Shown here: piece after piece, positions 57,234 to 64,000 of the stretch
How the letters are laid out: each line of letters opens with the position of its first letter
How positions within the stretch are numbered: the first letter of the stretch is position 1
Assembly (NCBI RefSeq): GCF_033095965.1
Contig: NZ_AP026801.1
Location: 744,001-808,000 of the forward strand
Length of the DNA: 64,000 nt
DNA from: Xylocopilactobacillus apis
Lineage (GTDB): Bacteria > Bacillota > Bacilli > Lactobacillales > Lactobacillaceae
Direction: 5' to 3'
Notes under the pieces: model-generated
Seen by the model: only the letters and a program-made list of their open reading frames with translations
What the model was told of the DNA's origin: nothing
Database searches by the model: none
Translations under genes and position numbers: made by a program

Positions 57234-58220
57234 ATGTTTAATTTTGGTGTTAAATACCTTTCAGTTGATCTGGGACAAGTCAATACAACTATTAAGTACG
57301 ACCAGACAGATAACTTGGTAAAAGAGCCAACTATTGTGGCTTTTGATGTTATAAAAAAGGATTATATTTCATTTGGAATAAATGCAGAGCAACTTGTGGG
57401 ACGGTTTCCAACTAGTAAATTAATTGTTAGACCTTTTAAGAATGGGAAGATTGTAAATTATAATGCAATGCTATATTTTGTAAAAAGTCTTTTGATGAAA
57501 TTTGGACCACTAGATCGGCTTAATGTTTTGATTTCTATCCCTAATTTTCCTAATTTTAGAACCAAAGAGCGTTTCAAACATGAATTAATGGCAATGGGTG
57601 TTAGAAATGTGACTGTTGAGGATAAAATTATAACAAATACTGTTTATTTAAGAAAAAAAGAAAAGTTATCGGTTAGTCATTATTTATTGATAGATATTGG
57701 GAGTAATCTTACAAGTTTTGCCAATTTTTCTGACCAAAAATTAAAAGTAAGATTGTTCAGACAAGGAATTAATAGTTTTAATCAACTAGTAAAGAAGGAA
57801 TTTATTGAAAAATTTGGAGTAATTTTAAGTAATAATACTGTAGAATATCTAAAAAGTAATTTTTTTATGAATTCATCCGATTATGATGGCAATCGTAATT
57901 TAAAAATTAAAGGAATTGAATCGAAGACAGGGTTGCCAATATATTTAAATATTTCTAATAAAATTATTGAGCAAATTACGAATAAAACGATGGATAGGTT
58001 TAGTAAAGAAATAAAAAAATTTATAAAAATACTTCCAGAATCAATTCAAAATCATATAATAAGACAAGGAATTATTTTGACTGGTGACAGTTCCTTGCTT
58101 AATAACCTATCGTTAGCAGTAAAAGAAAAAACCGGGTTAACGGTTTTAATACCTCCCAATCCAGCTGATAGCGCAGCAATTGGTGGCTGGGATAAATTAA
58201 TTGAGTTAAGCCATGGATAA
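57234..58220 (+). CDS. mreB: Degenerate MreB in the mreBCD operon
   Basis: 328 aa from ATG 57234 (AGGG 8 nt upstream). Position radC-mreB-mreC-mreD and overall pattern (REP-like VKEPTIVAFD, VGRFPTSKLIVRPFKNGKIVNY) show it is MreB. But phosphate-1 is VDLGQVNTTI instead of DLGTANT. Phosphate-2 is IDIGSNLTSF instead of DIGGGTTE. The catalytic Glu region IEEPMAAA is VEDKIITNTV, and the adenosine motif is LTGDSSLLNN instead of LTGGGALL. It is unlikely to hydrolyse ATP; it may be a pseudo-actin that copolymerises with the canonical MreB at 41426. Confidence 0.82.
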   Translation: MFNFGVKYLSVDLGQVNTTIKYDQTDNLVKEPTIVAFDVIKKDYISFGINAEQLVGRFPTSKLIVRPFKNGKIVNYNAMLYFVKSLLMKFGPLDRLNVLISIPNFPNFRTKERFKHELMAMGVRNVTVEDKIITNTVYLRKKEKLSVSHYLLIDIGSNLTSFANFSDQKLKVRLFRQGINSFNQLVKKEFIEKFGVILSNNTVEYLKSNFFMNSSDYDGNRNLKIKGIESKTGLPIYLNISNKIIEQITNKTMDRFSKEIKKFIKILPESIQNHIIRQGIILTGDSSLLNNLSLAVKEKTGLTVLIPPNPADSAAIGGWDKLIELSHG

Positions 58221-58240
58221 TAGAAAAGAAAAAAGAGCAA

Positions 58241-59097
58241 ATGCCTAAATTTTTTTCCAATAAAAGATTAATTGTAATTTTAATATCATTTATTTTAGCA
58301 GCTTCATCGATTGTGTTTTCGATCCGAATCATTAACTATTCTAAAACTCCACCTTATCTTTTAAAATTAACAAATGATGTCATTGGAGTGACGAGCTATG
58401 TAGTTAATGAACCGGGAAAGTTAATTAACAATGGTTTTAAATTTCAAGGAGAATTGGTTTCAACGTATAGTGAAAATCAACGTTTGAAAAAAAAGATTGA
58501 TGAACTTGAACAAAATGAAACTAAGCTTGCAGTTTTGACTAAGGAAAACAAAGAATTAAAGAAAGAACTCCAGTTAAATGCAACTTTATCTGATTATTCT
58601 CAAATAACGGCAGCAGTTATTTCTCGTTCTCCTTCTAACTGGCAGGATTTGGTTATAATTAATCGTGGAACGGTGAACGGAGTTAAGAAAAATATGCCTG
58701 TGATGTCTGGATCGGGAGTGATCGGAAGAGTTATTGAAGCGGCAGACTTTACTTCTAAAGTTGAATTAATATCTTCTAATAGTAAAGTTGCTAATCATTT
58801 TTCTGCCCAAATAACATCATCTAACGGAGATGTTATTAATGGTGTAATTACAGGATTTTCTCAGAGTGAAGACGCGTTGATTTTTGGTGATGTTTCTAAA
58901 GATAGTTCGATAAAAGTTGGAGATTCAGTAGTTACGTCAGGTTTGGGGGGATTGTTCCTAAAGGTCTTTTAATTGGAAAAGTTAATAAAGTTGAAAAAAA
59001 AGATTACGGACTATCAACAATGATTTATGTAAAATCGGCAACTGATATTAATGATTTTAGCGTGGTAACGGTAATTGATCGCACAGTTGGTGATTAA
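58241..59097 (+). pseudogene. mreC: MreC, frameshifted
   Basis: Outer-face scaffold linking MreB, RodA and PBP2. Short cytoplasmic start, one membrane helix (RLIVILISFILAASSIVFSI), coiled coil (SENQRLKKKIDELEQNE), then the double beta-barrel. As read, the frame ends at 58972 within the barrel. Adding one G to the G6 tract 58945-58950 gives SGLGGIVPKGLLIGKVNKVE and an open frame to TAA 59095-59097. The repaired length of about 285 aa is normal and the remainder is well conserved, so this looks like a homopolymer error rather than decay. Confidence 0.88.
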
Positions 59098-59099
59098 GG

Positions 59100-59645
59100 A
59101 TGGATAGAAAATTATCTTTTAAAATTGGACTTTTTGCATTTATTGTTTTGTATATTTTGATTTTGATTGATGGATCAATCAGTTTTATTTCTCATTCAAT
59201 TCCCTTTATTTTTTCAAGTCGGATTTCTTGGATGGGTGGGCTAATCGGATTAACTGTTTTAACTTTTGAAATTGATTTCAATTTTGTCTGGGTTGCTTTA
59301 GTAGTCGGAATTATTGAAGATATCTTTTACTCAGGAGTAATTGGTTTTTATGCAGTTTCCTTTGTGATTTCAGCATTATTCCTTAGATGGTTAGAAAATC
59401 ATTTGCCGAATAATTTTATATATATTTTATCTTCCTTTTTTTTAACAATCACGTTATTTAGCTCAATTTATTATTTGCTTAATAGTTATCTTAATTTAAC
59501 TGATATAAGATTATTTCAGTATATTTCAGTATATTTGCCGACCACTTTATTTACTAATTTAATTTATTTTGTTATTTTATACTTACCAACAGAAAAAATT
59601 GTTGAGTATTTTAGGAAAAAGCTGGAATTGAAACATGAAAAATAA
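59100..59645 (+). CDS. mreD: Rod shape-determining protein MreD
   Basis: 181 aa, five or six membrane helices, no soluble domain. 2 bp after the repaired mreC end. Weakly conserved family; identified by position, length and hydropathy (FKIGLFAFIVLYILILIDG start). Overlaps thiT by 11 bp. Confidence 0.85.
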   Translation: MDRKLSFKIGLFAFIVLYILILIDGSISFISHSIPFIFSSRISWMGGLIGLTVLTFEIDFNFVWVALVVGIIEDIFYSGVIGFYAVSFVISALFLRWLENHLPNNFIYILSSFFLTITLFSSIYYLLNSYLNLTDIRLFQYISVYLPTTLFTNLIYFVILYLPTEKIVEYFRKKLELKHEK

Positions 59646-60234
59646 TCAAAATGGATCAAGTATTGTAACTGTTCGTTTAATAGTTGAAGACGCATTATTT
59701 GCAGCTTTGGCAATGGTTTTAAATGAGTTTAAACCAAAATCATCAGCTGGAGATGTTCTTAATATCTCTTTAGGTTTAGTTCCAATTGTTTTTTTTGCAT
59801 TAAAAAGAGGGTTAGTAAACGGGACTATCTCAGGTTTTATTTTTGGTATTTTAGATCTGTTTTTAAGAGGAATTGGGTCAAGCAGTGTTGTTTCTCCGCT
59901 TCAAGCATTTTTAGAATATATTGTAGCATTTAGTTTGATTGGTTTAGCGGGGATTGTTCATGGACCGCTTCAATTAGCGATAAACAAAAAAAAGCATGCC
60001 TTTGCTGTGCTTTTTGTGTTTTTAGGAATTTTGGTTGCCTGTATTGGTAAATTCTTGTGTCACACAGCTGCTTCGGTTATTTTCTTTGGCAAATATTTAA
60101 CGGTACCAAAGAATGGCAGTATGTGGTTGGCAGCATTAATTTATCAGCTCCCAAGTTTTCTAGCAACTTTTGCTGTTGCAGCGGTATGTTTAGTGTTACT
60201 TTATGCAATTAGGCCTCAATTATACGAAAAGTAA
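59635..60234 (+). CDS. thiT: ECF transporter thiamine-specific S component ThiT
   Basis: 199 aa, six membrane helices. The N-terminal pattern RLIVEDALFAALAMVLN with the Ala-rich ECF-binding helix, LNISLGLVPIVFFALKRG and QAFLEYIVAFSLIGLAG fit ThiT. Uses a shared EcfAAT module not in this window. No TPP riboswitch is possible upstream because the gene starts inside mreD. Confidence 0.85.
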   Translation: MKNNQNGSSIVTVRLIVEDALFAALAMVLNEFKPKSSAGDVLNISLGLVPIVFFALKRGLVNGTISGFIFGILDLFLRGIGSSSVVSPLQAFLEYIVAFSLIGLAGIVHGPLQLAINKKKHAFAVLFVFLGILVACIGKFLCHTAASVIFFGKYLTVPKNGSMWLAALIYQLPSFLATFAVAAVCLVLLYAIRPQLYEK

Positions 60235-60354
60235 CTACCATTGATTAAGAACAGCAACAACAGTTAGAATGACTCCCGAAACCGTTGCAATAATCATCAA
60301 CCAAACTGCAATATTAGTTATTCTTTGAAATTTACTTGTTTTTTTCTTCTTCAT
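60235..60354 (-). CDS. DUF4044 small membrane protein
   Basis: 39 aa. ATG 60352-60354 with AAGGA 6 nt upstream; TAG at 60235-60237. Begins MKKKKTSKFQRIT, then one membrane helix (IAVWLMIIATVSGVIL). This is the DUF4044 family found next to the dcw cluster in lactobacilli. Function unknown. Confidence 0.8.
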   Translation of the reverse strand: MKKKKTSKFQRITNIAVWLMIIATVSGVILTVVAVLNQW

Positions 60355-60405
60355 TGTATTTTCCTTAGTTAGTTATTTTAACAAAATATCAAATAAAGTG
60401 GTAAT

Positions 60406-60765
60406 ATGGGTGGCATTCAAATCTTTAGTTTAATTTTGATAATTATTTTTATTATAGTAGTTGGTACAATAAACCTTTTTATGATTAATTTTGCACCTAG
60501 ACATAAAATAAAATTAAGTCATTGGATTTCAATTCCTTTGGCTTTTTCTCTTTGGCTTGAGACAAAAAATAATTATGTGAATTCCATTTTACCATTATTC
60601 TTTTTAATGTATTTTATTTTCGAAATAATTTTTATTTTAGCATATACATTAAATTTCAAACGATTTCGTTATCGTTATTTTTTTAGGCAGTCGAGAAAAT
60701 TCCTTAATTTACTTTTGTTTGGATGGTATTTTATCTTTTTCATTATCAGTTTTTTTAATAACTAG
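60406..60765 (+). CDS. DUF3397 membrane protein
   Basis: 119 aa, three to four membrane helices with a basic loop (FKRFRYRYFFRQSRKF). Position directly before mraZ and length fit DUF3397. Function unknown. The ATG at 60406 follows a likely -10 (TAATAT), so the leader is short. Confidence 0.75.
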   Translation: MGGIQIFSLILIIIFIIVVGTINLFMINFAPRHKIKLSHWISIPLAFSLWLETKNNYVNSILPLFFLMYFIFEIIFILAYTLNFKRFRYRYFFRQSRKFLNLLLFGWYFIFFIISFFNN

Positions 60766-60822
60766 TTTAAACGGTTAGAAAGCCTTAGAACTGATGTTCT
60801 CTTATTAAAATTATATTACAAA

Positions 60823-60862
60823 GTGTCACTTCGTGGTGAGAAGTGGTGGTATGTGGTAGAAT
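60823..60862 (+). promoter_or_regulatory. MraZ operator and dcw promoter
   Basis: Direct repeats GTGGTG (60833), GTGGTG (60843) and GTGGTA (60853), plus a weaker GTGTCA (60823), spaced exactly 10 bp, one helical turn. MraZ octamers bind such arrays. The last repeat overlaps an extended -10, TGGTAGAAT (60857-60862 core). Confidence 0.75.
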
Positions 60863-60881
60863 TTTTTTGAGGGTAATTGAT

Positions 60882-61316
60882 ATGTTTATGGGTGAATTTC
60901 GTCACAATTTAGACCAAAAAGGCAGAATCATTATTCCTTCTAAGTTTCGCAGTGAACTAGGAGGATCTTTTATTGTTACCAGAGGAATGGATGGTTGCCT
61001 TTTCGTGTACTCTCAATTGTCCTGGGATTCTCTCGTCAAAAAACTTTCTTCTTTACCTTTAACTAAAAAAGATTCACGAGCTTTTAGCAGATTTTTCTAT
61101 TCTGGAGCGACAGAGGTTGAGATAGATAAACAAGGTAGAATAAATTTACCTCAAAATTTGATTTCTTTTGCTAAGTTAGAAAAAGAATGTATTGTTTTAG
61201 GCGTCAATTCCCGGGTGGAAATTTGGGACGCTGATACATATCAGAAAGTTGACAGCGAGATGGCGGACAATATTAGTGAAATTTCTGAAAATTTGATGGA
61301 TATTGATTTTGACTGA
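60882..61316 (+). CDS. mraZ: Transcriptional regulator MraZ
   Basis: 144 aa from ATG 60882 (MFMGEFRHNLDQKGRI, the standard start), with GAGGG 8 nt upstream. An earlier ATG at 60843 lies inside the operator and is rejected. Two SpoVT-AbrB-like domains: DQKGRIIIPSKFR and DKQGRINLPQNL. Represses its own dcw operon; the operator is just upstream. Confidence 0.95.
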   Translation: MFMGEFRHNLDQKGRIIIPSKFRSELGGSFIVTRGMDGCLFVYSQLSWDSLVKKLSSLPLTKKDSRAFSRFFYSGATEVEIDKQGRINLPQNLISFAKLEKECIVLGVNSRVEIWDADTYQKVDSEMADNISEISENLMDIDFD

Positions 61317-62268
61317 ATTAGTACATAATAGTGTTTTATTAAAGGAAGCTGTTGATTCTTTAGGTATAAGATCAAATGAAATTTATGTCGATGCTACTTT
61401 TGGTAGAGGCGGTTATACATTTGAAATGCTTAAAAATATTAATCAAGGGCATGTGATTAGCCTTGACCTTGATGAAGCAGCAATTTCTTTTGGTAAACAA
61501 CGTTTTAATTCAGAAATAAAGACAAATAGATTGATTCTTTTAAAGTCTAACTATGGACAAATAAAAGATGCCGTTTCCTCAGCTGGCTTTAATAGCGTTT
61601 CAGGTATTGTGTTTGATTTAGGTGTATCTTCTCCACAGTTTGATGATCCTGAACGCGGTTTTAGTTATCGTTTCGATGGCCCATTAGATATGAGAATGGA
61701 TCAAAAACAAGATTTAACTGCTTATGATGTTATTAATACATATAGCGCTGAAGAATTAAAAAAAGTTTTTCAAAAATATGGAAATGCTCCTGTTCCATAT
61801 AAGGTAGCTAATGCAATTGTAAAAAGCAGAAGTCGTCGATCAATTAAAACGACTTTAGAATTAGTTAAAATAATTGAAGATAGTTTACCTGAACCAGTAA
61901 AACGAAAAAAGGGACATCCATCAAAAAAATTCTTTCAAGCAATAAGAATTGAAGTAAATAATGAACTAGATTCTTTAAAAGATGGATTAAGACAAAGTCT
62001 TGAAATTTTGAAGGTTGGAGGAATTATTTCGGTAGTCACTTTCCAACCTCTTGAAGATAGACTTGTATCTAAGACTTTCAGAAGACTAGCTCAATATAAG
62101 TCATATCCAAAAGGAATTCCAATCATTCCTGAAGATGTTAAACCACAATTAGAAATTGTTCAAAAAAAAGCAATTACGCCAACTGAGGCTGAGTTAACAA
62201 ATAATCATCGTGCACATAGTGCACGTTTAAGAGTAGCAAAAAAAATTAGAAAGATTAGTTTTAGGTAA
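61303..62268 (+). CDS. rsmH: 16S rRNA m4C1402 methyltransferase RsmH
   Basis: 321 aa from TTG 61303 (or TTG 61309), overlapping mraZ by 14 bp. SAM methyltransferase: HNSVLLKEAVDSL, VDATFGRGGYTFEML near 30, DLGVSSPQFDDPERGFSYR near 105, FFQAIRIEVNNEL near 207 and VVTFQPLEDRLV (VSFHSLEDR type). Second gene of the dcw cluster. Confidence 0.96.
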   Translation: MILTELVHNSVLLKEAVDSLGIRSNEIYVDATFGRGGYTFEMLKNINQGHVISLDLDEAAISFGKQRFNSEIKTNRLILLKSNYGQIKDAVSSAGFNSVSGIVFDLGVSSPQFDDPERGFSYRFDGPLDMRMDQKQDLTAYDVINTYSAEELKKVFQKYGNAPVPYKVANAIVKSRSRRSIKTTLELVKIIEDSLPEPVKRKKGHPSKKFFQAIRIEVNNELDSLKDGLRQSLEILKVGGIISVVTFQPLEDRLVSKTFRRLAQYKSYPKGIPIIPEDVKPQLEIVQKKAITPTEAELTNNHRAHSARLRVAKKIRKISFR

Positions 62269-62703
62269 ATGAGACAAGAGAATATTGATTCAGATATTTT
62301 ATATAGTGGAACTAAAAGAATTGACGACAGCTCTGCTAGTTTAGACATCATTCCAAAAGAATATGTTAGAACTAGAACTAAATCTCATGCGAATGAACGA
62401 GAAAATTTAAAGAGTATTCGCGTCGGGCGTGTCAAATTAAGCCTTTTTGAAAAATTGCTGCTTTCTATTTGTTTTTTATCAGTTTTTGTAGGACTATTTG
62501 TGATTTTACAAGGGAGAATCAGAAATTCTAATGTTAGTTATCAAATTGATCACGTTAATAGTCAAATTCAAATGGTTAGTCAAAAAAATCAAGATTTAAA
62601 TGCAGAGGTTCAAGTTCTGTCAAATAGTTCAAGATTAGAAGAATTAGCTCGTCAGTACGGCTTTCAACTTGATGAAAGTCGCGTTCAAAATGTATCTAAG
62701 TAA
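62269..62703 (+). CDS. ftsL: Cell division protein FtsL
   Basis: 144 aa. Cytoplasmic basic N-terminus (about 60 residues), one membrane helix (LLLSICFLSVFVGLFVI), then a leucine-zipper-like extracellular coiled coil (VNSQIQMVSQKNQDLNAEVQ) ending at LEELARQYGFQ. Partner of DivIC in the divisome. Starts immediately after rsmH. Confidence 0.9.
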   Translation: MRQENIDSDILYSGTKRIDDSSASLDIIPKEYVRTRTKSHANERENLKSIRVGRVKLSLFEKLLLSICFLSVFVGLFVILQGRIRNSNVSYQIDHVNSQIQMVSQKNQDLNAEVQVLSNSSRLEELARQYGFQLDESRVQNVSK

Positions 62704-62706
62704 CAA

Positions 62707-64000
62707 ATGAAAAATAAAAATGCATCTAAAAATCATGGTGAATTAACTTATCGAAACCGAAGAAGATTCGGTTTATTTTTTCTTTTTATAGTTATAATTG
62801 TCTTTTTAATTTTTTCTTTTCGTTTTATTTGGATTGTGTCTAATCACAGGGCAAGCGGAGTTGATCTTAATAAAAAACAAGAAATAATTCATCAATCAAA
62901 AACCGTTTTACCAGCAAATCGGGGACATATTTATGATCAGTTAGGGAATGTAATTGCGCAAGATTCAAGTAAGTTTACGATTACTGTTACAACAGATAAA
63001 AAAGCCGGTAAAAAAATTGAAAATGATAAAAAAATCCCTCTTTATGTTACTAATAAAGAAAAAATTGTTAACTTAATCAGTAAAAATTTGCCGATCAGTA
63101 AAGATTTGGCTTGGAAGCAATTACAATTAAAAGGATATCAAATTAGATTTGGAGCTGGGGGAGATAACATTCCAGTCTCTAATAAGGAAAAAATTGAAGA
63201 AGAAATAAAAAAAGATCATATAACGGGAATTGAATTTTTAAGAAGGCCATCTCGTCTTTACAATGGTGGAATATTTGCCTCACAAATCGTAGGAATTGCT
63301 GATTTAACAGATAAGGAAAAAGATGCTCAATCTCCACAATTGACTGGTCGCTTAGGCATTGAAAAGCAGTTTAACAAACAACTAATGGGTAAAAATGGGT
63401 ATATTGAACGAAAAGCAAATTTAGGGGCAAGTTTTGGTAATCGGACCATTGAAAATAGAATAAACGCTCAAGATGGTAATGATATTTATTTAACCTTAAA
63501 TACGGATTATCAAAAATATTTAGAAAAATTAATTAGTGAAGTAAATAGTAATTACCAACCAGTTGCAATGAATGCCGTATTAATGGAGGCAAAAACAGGT
63601 CGAATCTTAGCTGCTACTCAAAGACCATCTTTTGATACCAACACATTAAAGGGATTATCTGATATGTGGCGTGATAATTTAGTAGAAGATGGTTTTGAAC
63701 CAGGATCCGTTTTTAAAGCAGTTACCTTAAGTTCTGCAATTAATTCAGGTGTATATAATCCAAATGAATATTATGATTCAGGTTCAATAAAAATTGGCCC
63801 AAATATCATTTATGATTGGCAAAGAGCAGGCTGGGGAATTATTCCAATGTCTCAGGCCTTTCCTAGGTCTAGTAATGTTGGTTTTGTAAAATTGGAAAAG
63901 GAAATTGGCGGTGATCGTTGGAAAAATTATATTGATCAATTCGGCTTTTGTAAAAAAACAGGTATTACTTTACCTAATGAAAATGAAGGATCTCTTCAGT
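62707..64000 (+). CDS. Class B penicillin-binding protein (division transpeptidase), cut by the window end
   Basis: 431 codons visible from ATG 62707, open to the edge. N-terminal membrane helix (FGLFFLFIVIIVFLIFSFRF), dimerisation domain with TVLPANRGHIYDQLG, and transpeptidase domain with the active Ser334-Val-Phe-Lys337 (EPGSVFKAVTLSS) and the second motif Ser-Ser-Asn (RSSNVGFVKLE). KTG and PASTA domains would lie beyond the edge. Position after ftsL identifies it as the PBP2B/PBP2x division enzyme that works with FtsW. Confidence 0.95.
   Translation, partial: MKNKNASKNHGELTYRNRRRFGLFFLFIVIIVFLIFSFRFIWIVSNHRASGVDLNKKQEIIHQSKTVLPANRGHIYDQLGNVIAQDSSKFTITVTTDKKAGKKIENDKKIPLYVTNKEKIVNLISKNLPISKDLAWKQLQLKGYQIRFGAGGDNIPVSNKEKIEEEIKKDHITGIEFLRRPSRLYNGGIFASQIVGIADLTDKEKDAQSPQLTGRLGIEKQFNKQLMGKNGYIERKANLGASFGNRTIENRINAQDGNDIYLTLNTDYQKYLEKLISEVNSNYQPVAMNAVLMEAKTGRILAATQRPSFDTNTLKGLSDMWRDNLVEDGFEPGSVFKAVTLSSAINSGVYNPNEYYDSGSIKIGPNIIYDWQRAGWGIIPMSQAFPRSSNVGFVKLEKEIGGDRWKNYIDQFGFCKKTGITLPNENEGSLQ

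Noticed and set aside
59600-59640. TPP riboswitch for thiT
   Set aside because: thiT starts inside mreD, leaving no leader; no TPP core sequences seen.

Overview
The window is AT-rich and reads as a chromosome segment of a Lactobacillaceae-like Firmicute. The evidence is conserved lactobacillal gene orders: rpoY-rnjA, a tdk-prfA-prmC-tsaC-[glyA slot]-upp-atp block, sufCDSUB, ezrA-nifS-thiI, radC-mreBCD and DUF4044/DUF3397-mraZ-rsmH-ftsL-pbp. DUF1831, DUF421, DUF3290 and DUF4811 proteins also point this way. I do not assign a genus.

Layout. 1-3.6 kb: peptidase PepD and a TelA/XpaC-like pair on the minus strand. 3.6-10.1 kb: a plus-strand operon for methyl-cycle recycling and tRNA thiolation (mtnN, nifS, mnmA), ending in a recD2 whose frame is broken twice. 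10.1-13.9 kb: minus-strand RNase J, RpoY, peptide deformylase and two membrane/DUF genes. 14-22.5 kb: tRNA-Gln, a CPBP protease and a complete type II-A CRISPR-Cas locus (cas9, antisense tracrRNA, cas1, cas2, csn2, 19 repeats and 18 spacers). 22.6-29.4 kb: accessory genes (MscL, acyltransferase, nitroreductase, ThrE-like exporter, small membrane proteins). 29.4-41.2 kb: tRNA-Glu, the tdk-to-upp block and the whole F1Fo ATP synthase operon. 41.4-50.3 kb: MreB/Mbl, YidD, RodA, the SUF iron-sulfur machinery and IlvE. 50.3-56.5 kb: a MITE-like element, UspA, a candidate 6S RNA, rpsD with a pseudoknot leader, ezrA, nifS and thiI. 56.5-64 kb: radC, a degenerate MreB, MreC, MreD, ThiT and the start of the dcw cell-division cluster, cut in a class B PBP.

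The most unusual points are these. (1) The glyA slot holds an intact 313-codon ORF that keeps the SHMT fold pattern but has lost the PLP lysine motif. (2) The mreB of the mreBCD operon has lost its nucleotide-binding motifs, while a canonical MreB lies 16 kb away. (3) Four reading-frame breaks in three genes are all single-G losses in G tracts, most simply sequencing error. (4) atpB has no ATG/GTG/TTG start that gives a full-length protein, but has an ACG 7 nt after a GAGG ribosome-binding site. (5) A perfect SpCas9-style repeat:anti-repeat tracrRNA runs antisense between cas9 and cas1. (6) The CRISPR array begins 16 bp after csn2, so its leader must lie inside csn2. (7) An independently promoted, about 200-nt structured RNA follows rpsD.
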